Shown: piece after piece, positions 21,879 through 33,916 of the stretch | Layout: each line of letters starts with the position of its first letter | How positions within the stretch are numbered: the stretch's first letter is position 1 | Position numbers and translations under genes: made by a program | DNA from: Zygnema cylindricum | Lineage: Eukaryota; Streptophyta; Zygnematophyceae; Zygnematales; Zygnemataceae | NCBI GenBank assembly: GCA_037447655.1 | Contig: JBBHKE010001432.1 | Location: 1-45,437 of the forward strand | DNA length: 45,437 nucleotides | Direction of reading: 5' to 3' | Notes under the pieces: model-generated | What the model was told of the DNA's origin: nothing | Databases searched by the model: none | What the model saw: only the letters and a program-made list of their open reading frames with translations

Positions 21879-24259
21879 TGACGTTATGTTTATGTAACAA
21901 AGAAGAAACAAACATGTGTTGTTACCTTCAGTTCTGTTTTGCTCCAAATCTGTTACGCTTCTGTTTGGTATCAGACCGGATATTGTTTCAATTCATATTA
22001 TTATTTTGTTTTTGCTCCCAGGATTCTTTTTCCCTTCAGTTTCTTTGTCTGTTTTGTCTGCTTTCAACGTTAGTTCAGGTTTTACTCCATTTGGGTTTTG
22101 TTTTTTATTTTTTATTAATCACTTGAAAGCAGGCTTTATCAACTGTTCACTTGACACTTAATTGCTTTTCCTAGAGTGTGGTTTAAAAATTAGGAGATTG
22201 GTAAGGGTTAGAATTTCTAACATTTTATAATTTTTTAGTGTGTTCCATCGTTTTATGGATGGTTTTTCAATTTTATTTATTTTTGTTTAATTTGGATCTT
22301 TTGAATAGAAAATAGTAAATTAGGGATTTATCTTCCACAACTAGTAATGTTAAGAGATGTGCAACGATGGACCGAAAAAATAGTGGGATTTGGGGGACAG
22401 GAGAGTGAAGGATTTACATTTTACTTTATTTTTACCTTGTTACATGTGTAAACAAAAACAAGAAGATTGAACGTTTATGTTTCTCACTCGCAAATCATTG
22501 GTTTATGTTTTTCTTTCATTTGTTTTTGCAAGAACTTCACTGGTCCTTATATGAAATATTTCTCTCCCCCTCTCCCTCTCCCTCTCCCCTCTCCCCCTCC
22601 CCCTCCCCCTCCCCCTCTCCCTCTCCCTCTCCCTCTCTCTCCCTTTCCCTTCTCTCTCAATTTTTGTCTATGAGCCGAAATTTTATGAAGGTTGACAATT
22701 TACGATTGCGAACGAATTTTGTTCAGGTGCAGGGGACAAAATACTCTACTGAGGCACAAGAATAGAGAAATAATTTTGAGAAAAGTGGATCCTACGTGGT
22801 ATAACTTAGAATTTAACTTCAAATCGAATTCACAACGAGCATTTTAAGAACCCACCCGAAGAAGAGTGCACAAACCTACTCCTCAACTATAGTTATTAAT
22901 CAAATAGAATCACTTAAGAAAAAGGTAACCTCACCGGTTGACACTAAATTGGATAGTGCCCGAAATAAATACAAGAATAACAAAATGCATTTGTTACATA
23001 GCTGACTGTAAAAATGACATGTTTTTACGTGAACTGTTAAGATTCATAGAATCGGGGGATAGAATGGACTATCTCAATAGTGGGATTGATGAGTCGGCCA
23101 GAATGTGAACCTGGGTCCTTTCACTGTAGCTGTTAATGTACTAACCACTGTACCACCAGCTCAAATGTTATGCTGGTGGGTCCAATTTTATATACTGTTT
23201 TATTGTGGATTTTACAACAATTCCGGATATCGAGCGCACGTTTCACGTACGTCAACATGAACATCATAAACGGATCCGTAACAACCAACAAATGCCTTTA
23301 AATTGTAGTTTGTATGACTTCATCGGATGGCACGATAGCGGATTAAAAACATGACGATAATAGTTTAAGATTTTGACTGAGAGGGGGGGAAGGAACGAAG
23401 TTGGAGGAGTTTTCAAGCTATAAAGAAAAGTATACTAAAGAACTTATGCTTTTCAATGCTTTTAATAATTGAAAATGTAAACTAGGATGTTTTTCTAAAT
23501 GCAAAGGGTCATACAAAGTCTCATAATACTAATTATCGTGAATTTAAATGCGCCCTTTAAGTACGTTGGACTTCAAAGACCGTAAATTTATTACCATTGA
23601 ATATTCTTAGATGGTGAACTACAAAAGTACACCGGTGTGCTCATGCGTCAAAGTATCGGTTTTTTTTTGCCATTTCCTTCCAAAATTCAACCGATAACGA
23701 GGAAATCTTATGCCGTATGATAAATTTGTAAACCCCCCAATATAATTGACGTCAACTTGAAACTATGAATGTTCTCCAGTTTTGACGTCCCACGTCGTCC
23801 TATTTTCGACCCATGGGCAAGTGCAAGCTCAACTTCAAACTTTAACCAAAATCACTTTGAGAGTTGGTTTTAGTTAATATATCAATTGAATAACAAATAA
23901 TAAAATGTTCATGCACGTGTCACACGAATGTGACGTTTTTTGAACAAGGGAGAGTACACGTTATGTTTTTCCTTCTCTTCACGCGCATGTAAAGAAAAAA
24001 ACTTGGCTGACATTTCAGCTCGATACGCACTCTATTTTAGTATTTTTTATGTGTCACTTACTCACTTGGTACTGTGACGTCATCCTCAGCGACAGAGTCA
24101 TCACATCGGGTATCGGTCGCATCGGTCGCATGCGATTCAGTCAAGATGAGGCGTATCATTTCATTCTCACTTTTGAGGTGTTTAAATTTTGCAGCATACT
24201 GATTTCGAGGGATCACGAAGGGATTCTACGGAAAGTCCCGTTGTAACAGAAATACAGCC
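21879..24259. other. Intergenic interval upstream of the glucose translocator gene
   Basis: No gene is recognised. A CT-rich microsatellite lies at about 22561-22655 and a tRNA-like SINE piece at 23091-23163. The stretch at 23630-23890 resembles the palindrome-core family: it has TCAAAGTATCGGTTTTTTT, then a CTTCAAACTTTAAC motif beside a small inverted repeat AACCAA/TTGGTT. The last few hundred bases should include the promoter of the downstream gene. Confidence 0.5.
23091..23163 (-). repeat. tRNA-derived SINE-like fragment
   Basis: Read on the minus strand it begins GAGCTGGTGGTACAGTGGTT, close to an RNA polymerase III A box. About 35 bases on it has GGACCCAGGTTCACATTCTG, close to a B box. 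The spacing is right for a tRNA-derived promoter, but a cloverleaf with proper acceptor pairing is not evident. I read it as a SINE head or tRNA relic rather than a working tRNA gene. Confidence 0.4.
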
Positions 24260-24346
24260 ATGGCTGACCACTTAAGTACTCAGCGCTCTTCCTTCTCTCA
24301 CTTTGTTTCCCCACCTCTTGTCCCTGTAGCGTTTCTCGCATCATGA
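24260..24346 (+). promoter_or_regulatory. Upstream ORF overlapping the pGlcT start codon
   Basis: An ATG in good context (CCATGGC, 24260) opens 28 codons, and its TGA (24344-24346) overlaps the main ATG at 24343 as ATGA. If the leader is unspliced, this arrangement would be expected to limit translation of the main frame or make it depend on reinitiation. Alternatively, the pyrimidine-rich tract at 24287-24326 followed by TGTAG (to 24329) looks like a 3' splice site. In that case a 5'-leader intron would remove the upstream ATG. The sequence cannot decide between these. Confidence 0.45.
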
Positions 24347-27300
24347 CATCCTCTCTGAAATTTTTCCTCTCTTCACCATCTCTTTCTGGCATAGGGAAAA
24401 CTGACAGAAACAGTTGTAATGGTTTGTTTTTGAGTAGTTTTCGGCACCCGATCGGTATTGAAAGTTATTTAAAAAAGAGAAGCAGTCAGTCTTTCGGAGC
24501 TTCAAATAAATACGTGCTTTCCAGTTTATTTAGAAGGGAAAAACGTGAACTGGAGAGGGGATATGCTAGTGTATTTGGTGTTAAGAAAAACTCATTATCC
24601 AAAAATTTACCTGCTGACTCACAAATGCGGGTGATACAGAAGAGGTTTTCTGGATATAAGATGGTGAATAAGCTGCAATCTCAAGCATCAGGTACATTTT
24701 TTTTTCGGTGTGTTTTTTTTGTTGTCTTAAATGTGAATAATTTGCAATCTCAAGCACCAGGTGCTCCTTTTTTTTTTAATTTGTTTTGTCTTTTCTGTGT
24801 GACTAGAGATCTGCTAAGTAACGTCAAATGCAATGTTTGATGTTCTTATCACCCCAAATGCCTGTTTGTGTAAACTACGTTTTAAATTTGTCATGTTGGA
24901 AAAAAAAATCAATTCTTGCGTCCAATGGAGTCATCGATTCCATGTCCAGGTTAATGTAACATGTTTGTCAATGTTGAACAGAAGATTTGATCAGTTGGCT
25001 GCTTCAAAGAAAATGCAAAATATTTTAGAGCATTGTTTTGCACAGCAAAGTTTATATTTCTGGATTTATGGCGCTCAAGCATGTCCTCAAGTACAGATGA
25101 CACTTATGCAATTTATTGCACTTTTACGCTGGTGGTATCGCTGGACCTTTTCGTAGTAAAGTAGGTTTGATTCAAATTGTGTCGATCTCTTGATTTACAA
25201 AACAGAAGCTTTCCTCCAAGTAAAAGTTTATGAACAGGTCTTGATGTCATTGTCAATACATTCATTAGCAAAGTGCATTTTGAAGACGAAGAGAAGTTGG
25301 ACACAAAATCTGAAAGGACCTTAGTTGGCAAGTAATGCATCATCTTCCATTATGAATCTTGACTTATTCTGAAGAGCAACCATAGTTGCCTTCCAGGCAT
25401 GGGAATTAATAGACATGTTGAAAGTTATGCACAAATTGCCTGATATTGGTTCCTCCGTTAATTCCTAGAGAGCAGTGTCATTCATACACAGAGCCAAGTG
25501 GATCCGGTTTTCCAGTTATTCCCTGCAAGGACATCAACATTAATGACTAACTCCTGCAATTTTCTTCATCTGCTCTTCTCCTGTTTTTTTGTATGAAGCT
25601 TTTGCATAGAGATCAAGATGTTTAATTTTGATGTTGTCTGGAGTTGAATGTTTTTGTACCTTGATGCCATTGGTCCATTCTTGATCCTAGTCAGAGCTCT
25701 AAGTACCGGTTTTTTTTTTTTTTCCTCGACTGCTTTTTAAATACTCTGCCCATCGATTTAGAAGTAGCCTTCCTAATTCGAGTAACTGTTCTTCTGACCG
25801 AAATCATAAATTGGTCTCAACAGCTCTATTTACTTAAGTGTTCCACTACAAGCGTCGTGGCATAACACGATTCAGTGTAGTTAATTGTAATAAAGTGTTA
25901 ATGCTATTAATACCTCTCCTCCTCTTTCAGTCCCTCACTCTCCCCTCTTTTTCCCCGGTTTCACCCCTCTCCTCCCTTCCCCTCTCCCCGTCCTCTCCCC
26001 TTCCCCTCCCCCTCCTCTCCCTCTGTCCTCCTGGTCGCCTCCCCCTCTCTCCCTCAAGCTCCCCTCCCTCTCTCTCCCCTTCCCCCCCCTCCCCTCTCTC
26101 TCCCCTCCCCTTCTCTCCCTCTCCCTCTCCCTCTCCCTTCCCCTTTTCTCCCTTTTCCTCTTCTTGCCCTCTTCGCCCCTCCACTGCCTCTCCCTTCACT
26201 GACTCTTACCAGCGGTTACCTGCAGACAGTGTGGTGGCGACATGGGAGGAGGCGGAGTCTCAGGAAGTGAAGCTGCCACCACTCGCCGGTGCAGTTTATT
26301 TGGCAGTAGCTGTGGCCTGTTTGGGGGCGTTTCTCTTCGGTTACCATCTTGGGTGAGCCTGAAACTACGCCGTGGATAGGTATTCAAAGTAAAGAAGTAA
26401 TCAGTGTTAGGACTGTTATAAAGTAATCAGTGTGAGGACTATTGTAAAGTAATTGGTGTGAGCACTATTATAGCGTCAACAGTTCTGGGTACGTTTGGAA
26501 TGGTGTGGACCATTATGAAGCGCAAAAGCAATCGGCGTTGGAAAAAAAAAACTAGAAGTATTAGAAGCCGTATTGTGTCTTCAAAAGCAAAAAAACGTGG
26601 ACAGAAATAATGTTATTAACCCGGATAAACAGCGATTCACGGTGTAGTCTTCCTAATGGCAATGTCCTTTCTGATGAGTCCGATCACCCGTGCCCTCTGC
26701 ATTGTGGAGTAGTAAGCTGCTTGTTTGTTCTAGACAATTACTGGGTTTCAGCTATAATTTGGGTTATACTGGTCATTGGAGTGATGGATGAAAATTTGAT
26801 GTGTGGTTAAGTTTGCAGTTCTATTTGGACTGAGGATTTTTTTATTTATCTATTTATTTGCTGCAGGGTTGTGAATGGACCATTGGAGCAGATTATGTCG
26901 GATTTGGGCATAGCAGGAAATGCAGCAGTTGGCGGTACAACTTCTCGCATGCAAATCTCTCTCTCTCGGGAATGTGTCATCTCATGGACTGTTGTCTTGT
27001 TCTTGACGGATCTAGCTCTCAGTGTGCCTGTTTTCATTTGCATTCACTGGGTTCTTTCCAAGTTTTTGGGGATCTTTTTTTTTAGCTTCAATTTGTGGTT
27101 AACCAAAAATGGGTAAATGAGGATATAATCACCAAAAAACGCGAAAAAATAACCAGAAAATGTAAGTGAAAGTCTGAGGCGATGGTTGTTAGCAACCAAT
27201 TATTGTGTTTTGGCTAAGGGCTTGGTCAGAATGCAGAGTATATGTAACTGTCCGCCTGCTTCAGCTTGATATCGTTACACTGTGAATTGCTAAGGAATAA

Positions 27301-30300
27301 TTAGTATGAGGACTGTTTTAGTATTAACTTGGACAATTTTTAACTGCTTAAATAACTAGAGTTAAAAAAATAATGACGCAATTTTATGTTCAGAAGCCAG
27401 AAAACCCGGGACCAAGCTAACGTTGCTTAAGCTAGACGCGATTTCATAAGCACACTGTCATGTGAAATTCTGCTGCGATACCACATGTACTTGCATAAAA
27501 GCACGTAGAGAATACTTCTTCTAGCTGGCATATTCTGATTGGACAGATATCCTGTTTCTCCTCTCTGTAATCTAAGGAGGGATGCAGGATGGATTGTAAG
27601 TATCAGTTTGGCGGGAGCATTTTTTGGAGCCTTTACGGGTGGAGCACTGGCTGACCTTGTTGGTCGAACTCGCACGTTTCAGCTCAACGCAATTCCACTT
27701 ATTGCGGGTACATTGCTCAGGTGCAAATTATACTTGATAGTTAAGAGAGTACTTGCTTTGTTAGTGTAACCGAGAATTCTCACTTGTCTCAGATTAGACA
27801 GCCGAAACAGTTGCGAGAATGATGAGATAGGGGATTGCTGTGATGGATTTCAGTGTGAACCAAACAATTTGTTGTGTCTATCTCCTTTCTTCTCGTGGTG
27901 GCTTTGTTTGTTTGTCCCTCTCAACCGATATCCTACCTTACTCCCTTCAAGTAATTTCCCTCGTTTTTGGCTGGTTGCTTTATGTTTCTCGCTTTCACTT
28001 TTCCTCTCTCAATTATCTTTCCTCCTTTGAAGCAGGGCTCCTGACTAGTAATATCATCTTTTGTATTGTTTACAATAGTGAAGCATGCAACACATGTATT
28101 GCATGTGCTACACCGATCGTTATTAGATTTCGTGGCACTAATTTGGTCATGATTTTTTCTGGATGAAAATCACAAAATAGTTTCAACAATATTTAAGGGA
28201 TTGCGCCGCAATGTGCCACGACTTCTTGCACTAAATTAGTATTATGTATTCTAATTTTGCGTAAACAGTAATAAATCCCTAACGCTGATAATGACGGGCA
28301 CTGTCAAGTGCTAATCCAAAATGGAAAGGAGTAAAGCTTTTGCAAGCAATGGATTGCTAGTAATTACCGAATTTCGGATGTTTTCAAATAGTGTGGAGCT
28401 TTTGAAGGGTATGGTTGTTACCACTTCTTGGAAGTTCAGTTTAAATGAAGAGCAAGGCCAATCTCTTTTTTCCTGTTTTTTCTGACATTTAGCAAAATAT
28501 GACTGGTGGAATGTCCAGTGCCACTAGCCAATCAGTGGGCGCCATGATTCTCGGTCGTGCTCTAGTTGGAGTGGGCATAGGTCTCTCCTCCAGTGCTGTC
28601 CCCCTTTACATTTCTGAGGTACTTTTTTGTGTTCTATTTTAAAGCAGCTATTATTTTTCTGTTTTGGGCAAATTGGCGATGCCTGGCAAGTACCTTTGTG
28701 TTTGTTCTGCTTTACTTTTTACTTTGGGAGATTAACGTCATGATTGTTTTCTGCCAGTCTGGCCCTGGACAGCTTGAAGTAAGGCAGAGGCTATTTCCGG
28801 TTCTACTTCCTTTCCTTGTGGGAATTAGTTTCTTTGAACATCACTTCAGTTACTTAATATTTAGTAGCCTTGTTCGGTAACTCTTACTTTGCTCCTTGGG
28901 AAGAGGCTGCAAAAACATTGTGTTCTTCTGTGACCCTGTATGCTGTACTGTTCGTCTTGTACTTATTTTTATCTTTGGGCGTGAGTAAGGTTCTCAGTTT
29001 TTCTAACCCGTATTTCTTCACTGAGACCTATTCCTGCATTTTCTTTTGCCAGGTGGCACCCACTGAGATTCGAGGACTTCTTGGAGCTGTGAACCAGTTG
29101 TGCATCTGCATCGGCATTTTGGGGGCACTGATTGCTGGTCTACCTCTTGCTGGAAATCCTACATGGTGAGATATACTCCTGTGTGACTAATTTTTGAAAG
29201 TGGTATGTGTCGGTTTGTCACATTGTGCAGATGGTTCTGGTTATAAAATTGTCAATGAATTGGATGACTGGTCTGCTCTGGACAGCAATAGAAACTTGGA
29301 GAATATGGCAGATTGTTTTGAAAGTCACCTGTCAGCCTTGTTTCGATAAAATAGCTGGTTGTAACTTACTTCTTTAAACCGTTAAAGTTGTGTGATGGAG
29401 ATGCCCTGACGTGAACATGTTAGATTTTTTCTGGAGGGAGGAGCAATTCATTCAAAAGTAGTTATTATTTAGGAGCAATTCATTCAAAATTTGTTCTTAT
29501 CTCTATGTATCCGTCATTGAGATCTTATGGTTCCGCTACAATCTGTTCTTATGTGTTACAACTTAAGGTTATGACAAAATGTGTAGTGCATTATTGATAA
29601 AATATTTTTGTTTAAATTTTTATGTGATGAGATGTGCCAGAGGCTGGTGGGGAAACAGGTGGAGGACAATGTTTTGGCTTGCAATCATCCCAACTTTGGC
29701 TCTTGCTGGAGGGATGGGCTGGGCTCCAGAGAGTCCCCGCTGGCTTTTTAAGGTGCATTGAATTTCAGAAAACACTTAATGCTGACATGGTGGGGTTAAC
29801 TGTCAGGCAAGCTTTGGAGTAAAATATGATTATACGCTGCACAAGGAGTCAGGATTAGTACATGTTGTGAGTTTACTTTGTTCACCATCTTTATAGTTGT
29901 CCACTCTATTCAAAATCATGTCTCTTCTCATGGTTTTTGGGTGCGTGAGGGGGATCTGTGCAAAATTTGTTTTACTACAGCATGTATCGTTTATGTGTCA
30001 ACGATACTACATTGGTGCCCCTATATTTAACCCTCGAACCTAGAATAGTGTCAATGACACTATTTTTTTTCTCCACTCTATTTTTTTTAACAGGTCAAAA
30101 CCAGCCACATCATTCGAAACTGAATTAGAATCAATAACACTTAAGTAAACCCAACGTTAATAATTCCTTGACGCTAATAATGATACACGGTGTAGCATAT
30201 CTGACCTGGGAACATCTTACCAATATCAATGTGGATGGGCATTGCCCAATCAGTTGTAAACTTGCTACACATGCGAGTGGCCATTGGTCGTTTATTCAAG

Positions 30301-33300
30301 GGTTGTGGTTTATTCAATTGTGCTGTAAGTTATTGAAGTCACATTGTTTTTTGGCTTCCTTGGTGTCCTTTTTCTATACAGCAAGGAAAGGTTGAGGCCG
30401 CAGAAATCGCTGTCACAAGGCTATGGGGAAAAGGGAGGACTGAAGCAGCAATGGAAGAATTGACACGAAGTTCTGCGGAAACGGGAGATTCTACGGAAGC
30501 TGGATGGAGTGACATGTTCAGTCCTCGATATCGAAAAGGTATGAAAGGATAATAACAGCCATATGTTGCTGTTTGACTTTCAATTGATTCGAAACTGAAG
30601 CATTTCAAGGATACTCCTGTTTAATTTGCAAAAATGTAGTTACGCCAAATCGGAGGTTGCGAGGAGATTGAGGGAAGCCAGTTAGCAACGAAACATGTCA
30701 TGTCAATTTTGGTTTGTGCATGGCAAAGATGCCCTCTGCTTAAATCTGACATTTCAAAAATGGTACATTCTCTTGACAGCTGAATATAAACTTCAACTTG
30801 AGCACAGCCTTAAGTCCTTGACATATTAGTGTGTGCTTTTAATGCTCGTTATTGAGTGTCATTGTTTTTCTTGTAGCTCTTGAAATCATTCATGGCATCA
30901 GGTTCCACGTCCAAGTTGCACGGTATTTCAGTTTTGTCCTATTTTAGCTATTGTACTTCAGTACTTTCCATGTGCATTTTCTTTTTCCCAGCTTTTCCCA
31001 TGGATGTTTTTCTTCTTCCCACCCTTTTGTGCCTGTAATTATCCGATAGTTTATTACTGAATTTGCAATATATTTCTGATGTATGATATCATTTCATCTA
31101 AGTTAATCCAAGTGTGTCGTGAAAAGATCTACAAAACCCAGGAACCCTACAACTTCCATGACCCCATGGCCCCATGACCCCCCACCTTCCCCGCTCCCTC
31201 TCCCACTTAAAAAAAAATCTAATTCACGCTGCTGAATTGTCTTGGTGGGGTTTAGTCGTGGGTCTTGGAGCCGCTGTCTACCTTTTCCAACAGCTGGCGG
31301 GAATTAATGCTGTGGTTTACTATTCGACAGCTGTCTTTCGGAAAGTGGGTATCAAGTCTGATGTGGCAGCCAGTGCTCTTGTAGGATTGGCAAATGTTGT
31401 GGGTAAGTTCTGGCAATTTGTTTTCTGTGTTTATTGTTTGTTTGAAGGTTTGTGTTAAATGTACAGAAATGCAATTGTTTAAACATCAGAAAGTTTAGTT
31501 CGTGTCCACCAGTGCAACTTACAAATCCGAAAATAGCTTTATCTACTCATGAAGTCACAATCGTCAAAAGAAAAAATGTTTCCTTAGTGCAATTTTCATT
31601 GATATACTGTCTACAATTTAAGTGTGGACTTAAGTGTTCACAAGCTCGGCAAAGTCACTCCACATAGGCTCACGCTAAATGCACTTTACACTAACTTATG
31701 TTTTTCACTGAACGAATTCGCTCAAATCACTTCAACAGCAACTTTGCTGTCTCTTCTGTTCTTCACTGAATGACTGTTCGATATTTTTTGGCATGCATAG
31801 TTTTCTGCACACAAATGCTGCAAACCTCTGTCTTTCAAAATATGATTTTTATGCCTAAACGTCAGTAAAGGTGATCAGATGATAAGATTGGATTATCGAA
31901 GTCCACCTCTGAGGACCTGGATTTCAGCTACATGGCAATTTTTCTGACCATTTGAACTTAGATGTTTACGATGTAATAGTTCTTAAATTAATGGCTTTCG
32001 GATTCCTTTGCCTGGTTCATGTGCTGGCATAATTTGTTATCAGTTTTTCATACATTTAAAGTACTGCAATTCTCGCGTGTGAGTCTTGGTTTTGGGATTT
32101 TCATTTTATATGCAGTTGCTTCTCCTAGCTCATTGTCACTCGAGTCATTTCTTCCCTTGAAATGTAATTGTAAACATTCAATCGGACAGACCAGCCTTCG
32201 CATGTAAATGTCTTTTTAAGCATTCAGTACACCTATCAGTTTCACATATATCTTACAGGGAACTATGTCTGTTGGGCCTTTGGTTGGAGGCAGGTACTGG
32301 TGTTGCTTCATCTTTGATGGACAAGCAAGGCCGTAAAAAACTGCTTTCACTTTCATTTGCGGGAATGGTGGGTTTGCTTTTGTACTTTTTCAAGCTGATG
32401 AATTGATGTCTAGTATGTATAGGTTGAGCTCATAGATATTGGAAGCTGAAGGTTCTTTAAATGCAATTGTATAGGCTTATGGAAAACCTTGGTTATGCTC
32501 TAAATTGAATACTGAATTTATTGTGTCAACAAAATGTCAACCATTCTGCACTTGATGGTCCATTTTTTTCAATTTCAGGACGATGACACATTCCTGATTC
32601 TCTTGTGGGATGGGTTCAGGCTGCGTCTATGTTGGTATTGTCCCTCTCACTTTCCTGGAAGCCGCTGGAGGCTTATGCAGGAGTGCTGGCAGTAGGAGGC
32701 ACGGTTGCGTAAGTTACCACTAACTGAAACTTCCGTTTTTGTTGGTGTTTTGTTATACACATGTTTATCGTAGCGTGATGCATTTTTGAAAGCCATGTTG
32801 ATTTTGGCTGCTGGTCTCGGTTTAAGATTCAGACGAGTGTATATTCTCTCCTCCCTACAAACCTTTTCTGCAAATCTCAGGTCTAAATGCATCCTTGAAC
32901 AGTTTGCAGTTTCAAATTAGAGTTCTGTCCACTTCACATGCTCGTATAGACTGCTAAGTTACGTGATGGTGTGGGATTCTTTTTCTTCCTTTTTTTTTAT
33001 TTGGTGACTCGCAGCTATGTGCTGGCATTTTCTCTCGGAGTAGGACCCGTGCCTGCTCTTCTACTTCCTGAAATCTTTGCATCAAGAATTCGAGCGAAGG
33101 CGGTAGCTCTTTGCCTTGGAGTTCATTGGGTAAGAAAAATGAGGGCAATGTTAACTTTCTTCACGACAGTGAGGAAATATTTGGTATATTGTTGGTCTCT
33201 TTCTTGTGGACCAGCCTTTGCTTGAGGTCCACCTGTATGTGTCTTATAGTCTTGAAAAGATTGTGACTTTATCAAAGTATGGGATTTTGTATCAGCTACT

Positions 33301-33916
33301 TTGATGGTTTTTAATGAGGGAATGAGAGGTGGAGGTGTGAGATTGATTGCCATCATTCAGATAGACCTGTGGTGTCCGTCGCTATATTCACTTATTATGC
33401 TGGTTTTGAACTTCTCCAAAGTGACATTCTTTTAAGTCTACGACATAGATTGGAACTCTCTTGAGACTGATAGAGTAATCACACTGTTGAAATTTGCCCT
33501 CGTTTTGAGCGTAAATCGTACATTTCGTACATTTTTTTGGGTAGATTCACGTCCGGTTTGCCCTTCAATTGTGCCATTTACCCGCAACATTAGGGCAGAT
33601 TTCTTTAATGTAATAACCCTATGAGGCTCTGTAGGCAGGACGGACCATTCCCGTGACGGACCAGGATAACTGGTCCTGGTAAGTTTACTCGAACCCAATG
33701 TTAAACGGCAACTATTTTTGTTTGTATGTGCAGGTCTGCAACTTCTTCATCGGTCTTTCCTTTTTGGCAATCGTGAACGCTGTGGGACTCAACTTTGTCT
33801 ACCTTTTCTTTGCGTCAGTTTGTGCTCTTGGTGTATTGTTCGTCGACAAGTTTATCATTGAAACCAAAGGACGTTCCCTCGAAGAAATTGAACGGATGCT
33901 AAGCCGACCCGTGTGA
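24343..33916 (+). CDS. pGlcT: Plastidic glucose translocator, MFS sugar transporter
   Basis: Thirteen exons: 24343-24691, 26226-26352, 26867-26934, 27588-27720, 28519-28618, 29053-29165, 29659-29752, 30382-30538, 31256-31402, 32294-32367, 32620-32708, 33015-33129 and 33734-33916. All introns are GT-AG and every phase matches, giving 582 residues. Residues 1-116 form a Ser- and basic-rich, acid-poor start like a chloroplast transit peptide. Twelve membrane segments follow. Sugar-porter marks are GALADLVGRTR at 200-210, PESPRW at 320-325, QQLAGINAVVYYS at 392-404, PEIFASRIRAKA at 502-513 and ETKGR at 565-569. FLFGYHLGVVNGPLE across exons 2/3 and the overall order match plant pGlcT (Arabidopsis At5g16150 type), which exports glucose from starch breakdown across the inner envelope. 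Length is close to the family. Introns 4 and 7, and probably 2, carry MITE ends. An in-frame alternative donor lies 69 bases past exon 1. Confidence 0.95.
24661..24762 (+). promoter_or_regulatory. Duplicated exon 1 splice donor of pGlcT
   Basis: The last 30 bases of exon 1, including TGCAATCTCAAGCATCAGGT (24674-24693), are repeated with small changes as TGCAATCTCAAGCACCAGGT ending at 24762. Both copies have a GT after CAG in the same phase. Use of the second donor (after 24760) would add 23 codons without a frameshift, within the transit peptide/linker region. Confidence 0.7.
25915..26190. repeat. CT-rich tract in pGlcT intron 1
   Basis: The plus strand is almost pure C and T (CCCTCTCC-type runs) up to about 35 bases before the exon 2 acceptor at 26225. 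It may serve as an extended polypyrimidine tract. Open frames through it on either strand are compositional. Confidence 0.9.
26612..26646. repeat. MITE end in pGlcT intron 2
   Basis: The end motif reads TTATTAACCCGGATAAACAG then CGATTCACGGTGTA. It is the same terminus as at 44509-44515, followed by unrelated intron sequence. The left end is not clear. Confidence 0.4.
28107..28305. mobile_element. Degenerate MITE in pGlcT intron 4
   Basis: The left end reads GCTACACCGATCGTTATTAG and a degraded right end reads CGCTGATAATGACGGGCACTG. These are the two terminal forms of the TA-targeted family. About 200 bases lie between. It sits wholly within intron 4 and leaves the splice sites intact. Confidence 0.5.
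29985..30194. mobile_element. MITE in pGlcT intron 7
   Basis: The right end reads GACGCTAATAATGATACACG then GTGTA. Inside it, GTGCCCCTATATTTAACCCT and CGAACCTAGAA resemble GGCGCCCCTAAATTTTGAAC at about 43534, in another member of the family. The left boundary is uncertain. Confidence 0.5.

Noticed and set aside
23091-23163. Functional tRNA gene
   Set aside because: Box-like motifs exist, but the acceptor and anticodon stems do not pair convincingly.
25838-26356. Long plus-strand frame continuing upstream of pGlcT exon 2
   Set aside because: The upstream part is a CT-rich intron tract. The acceptor CTGCAG at 26220-26225 matches the exon 1 phase, so only 26226-26352 is exon.
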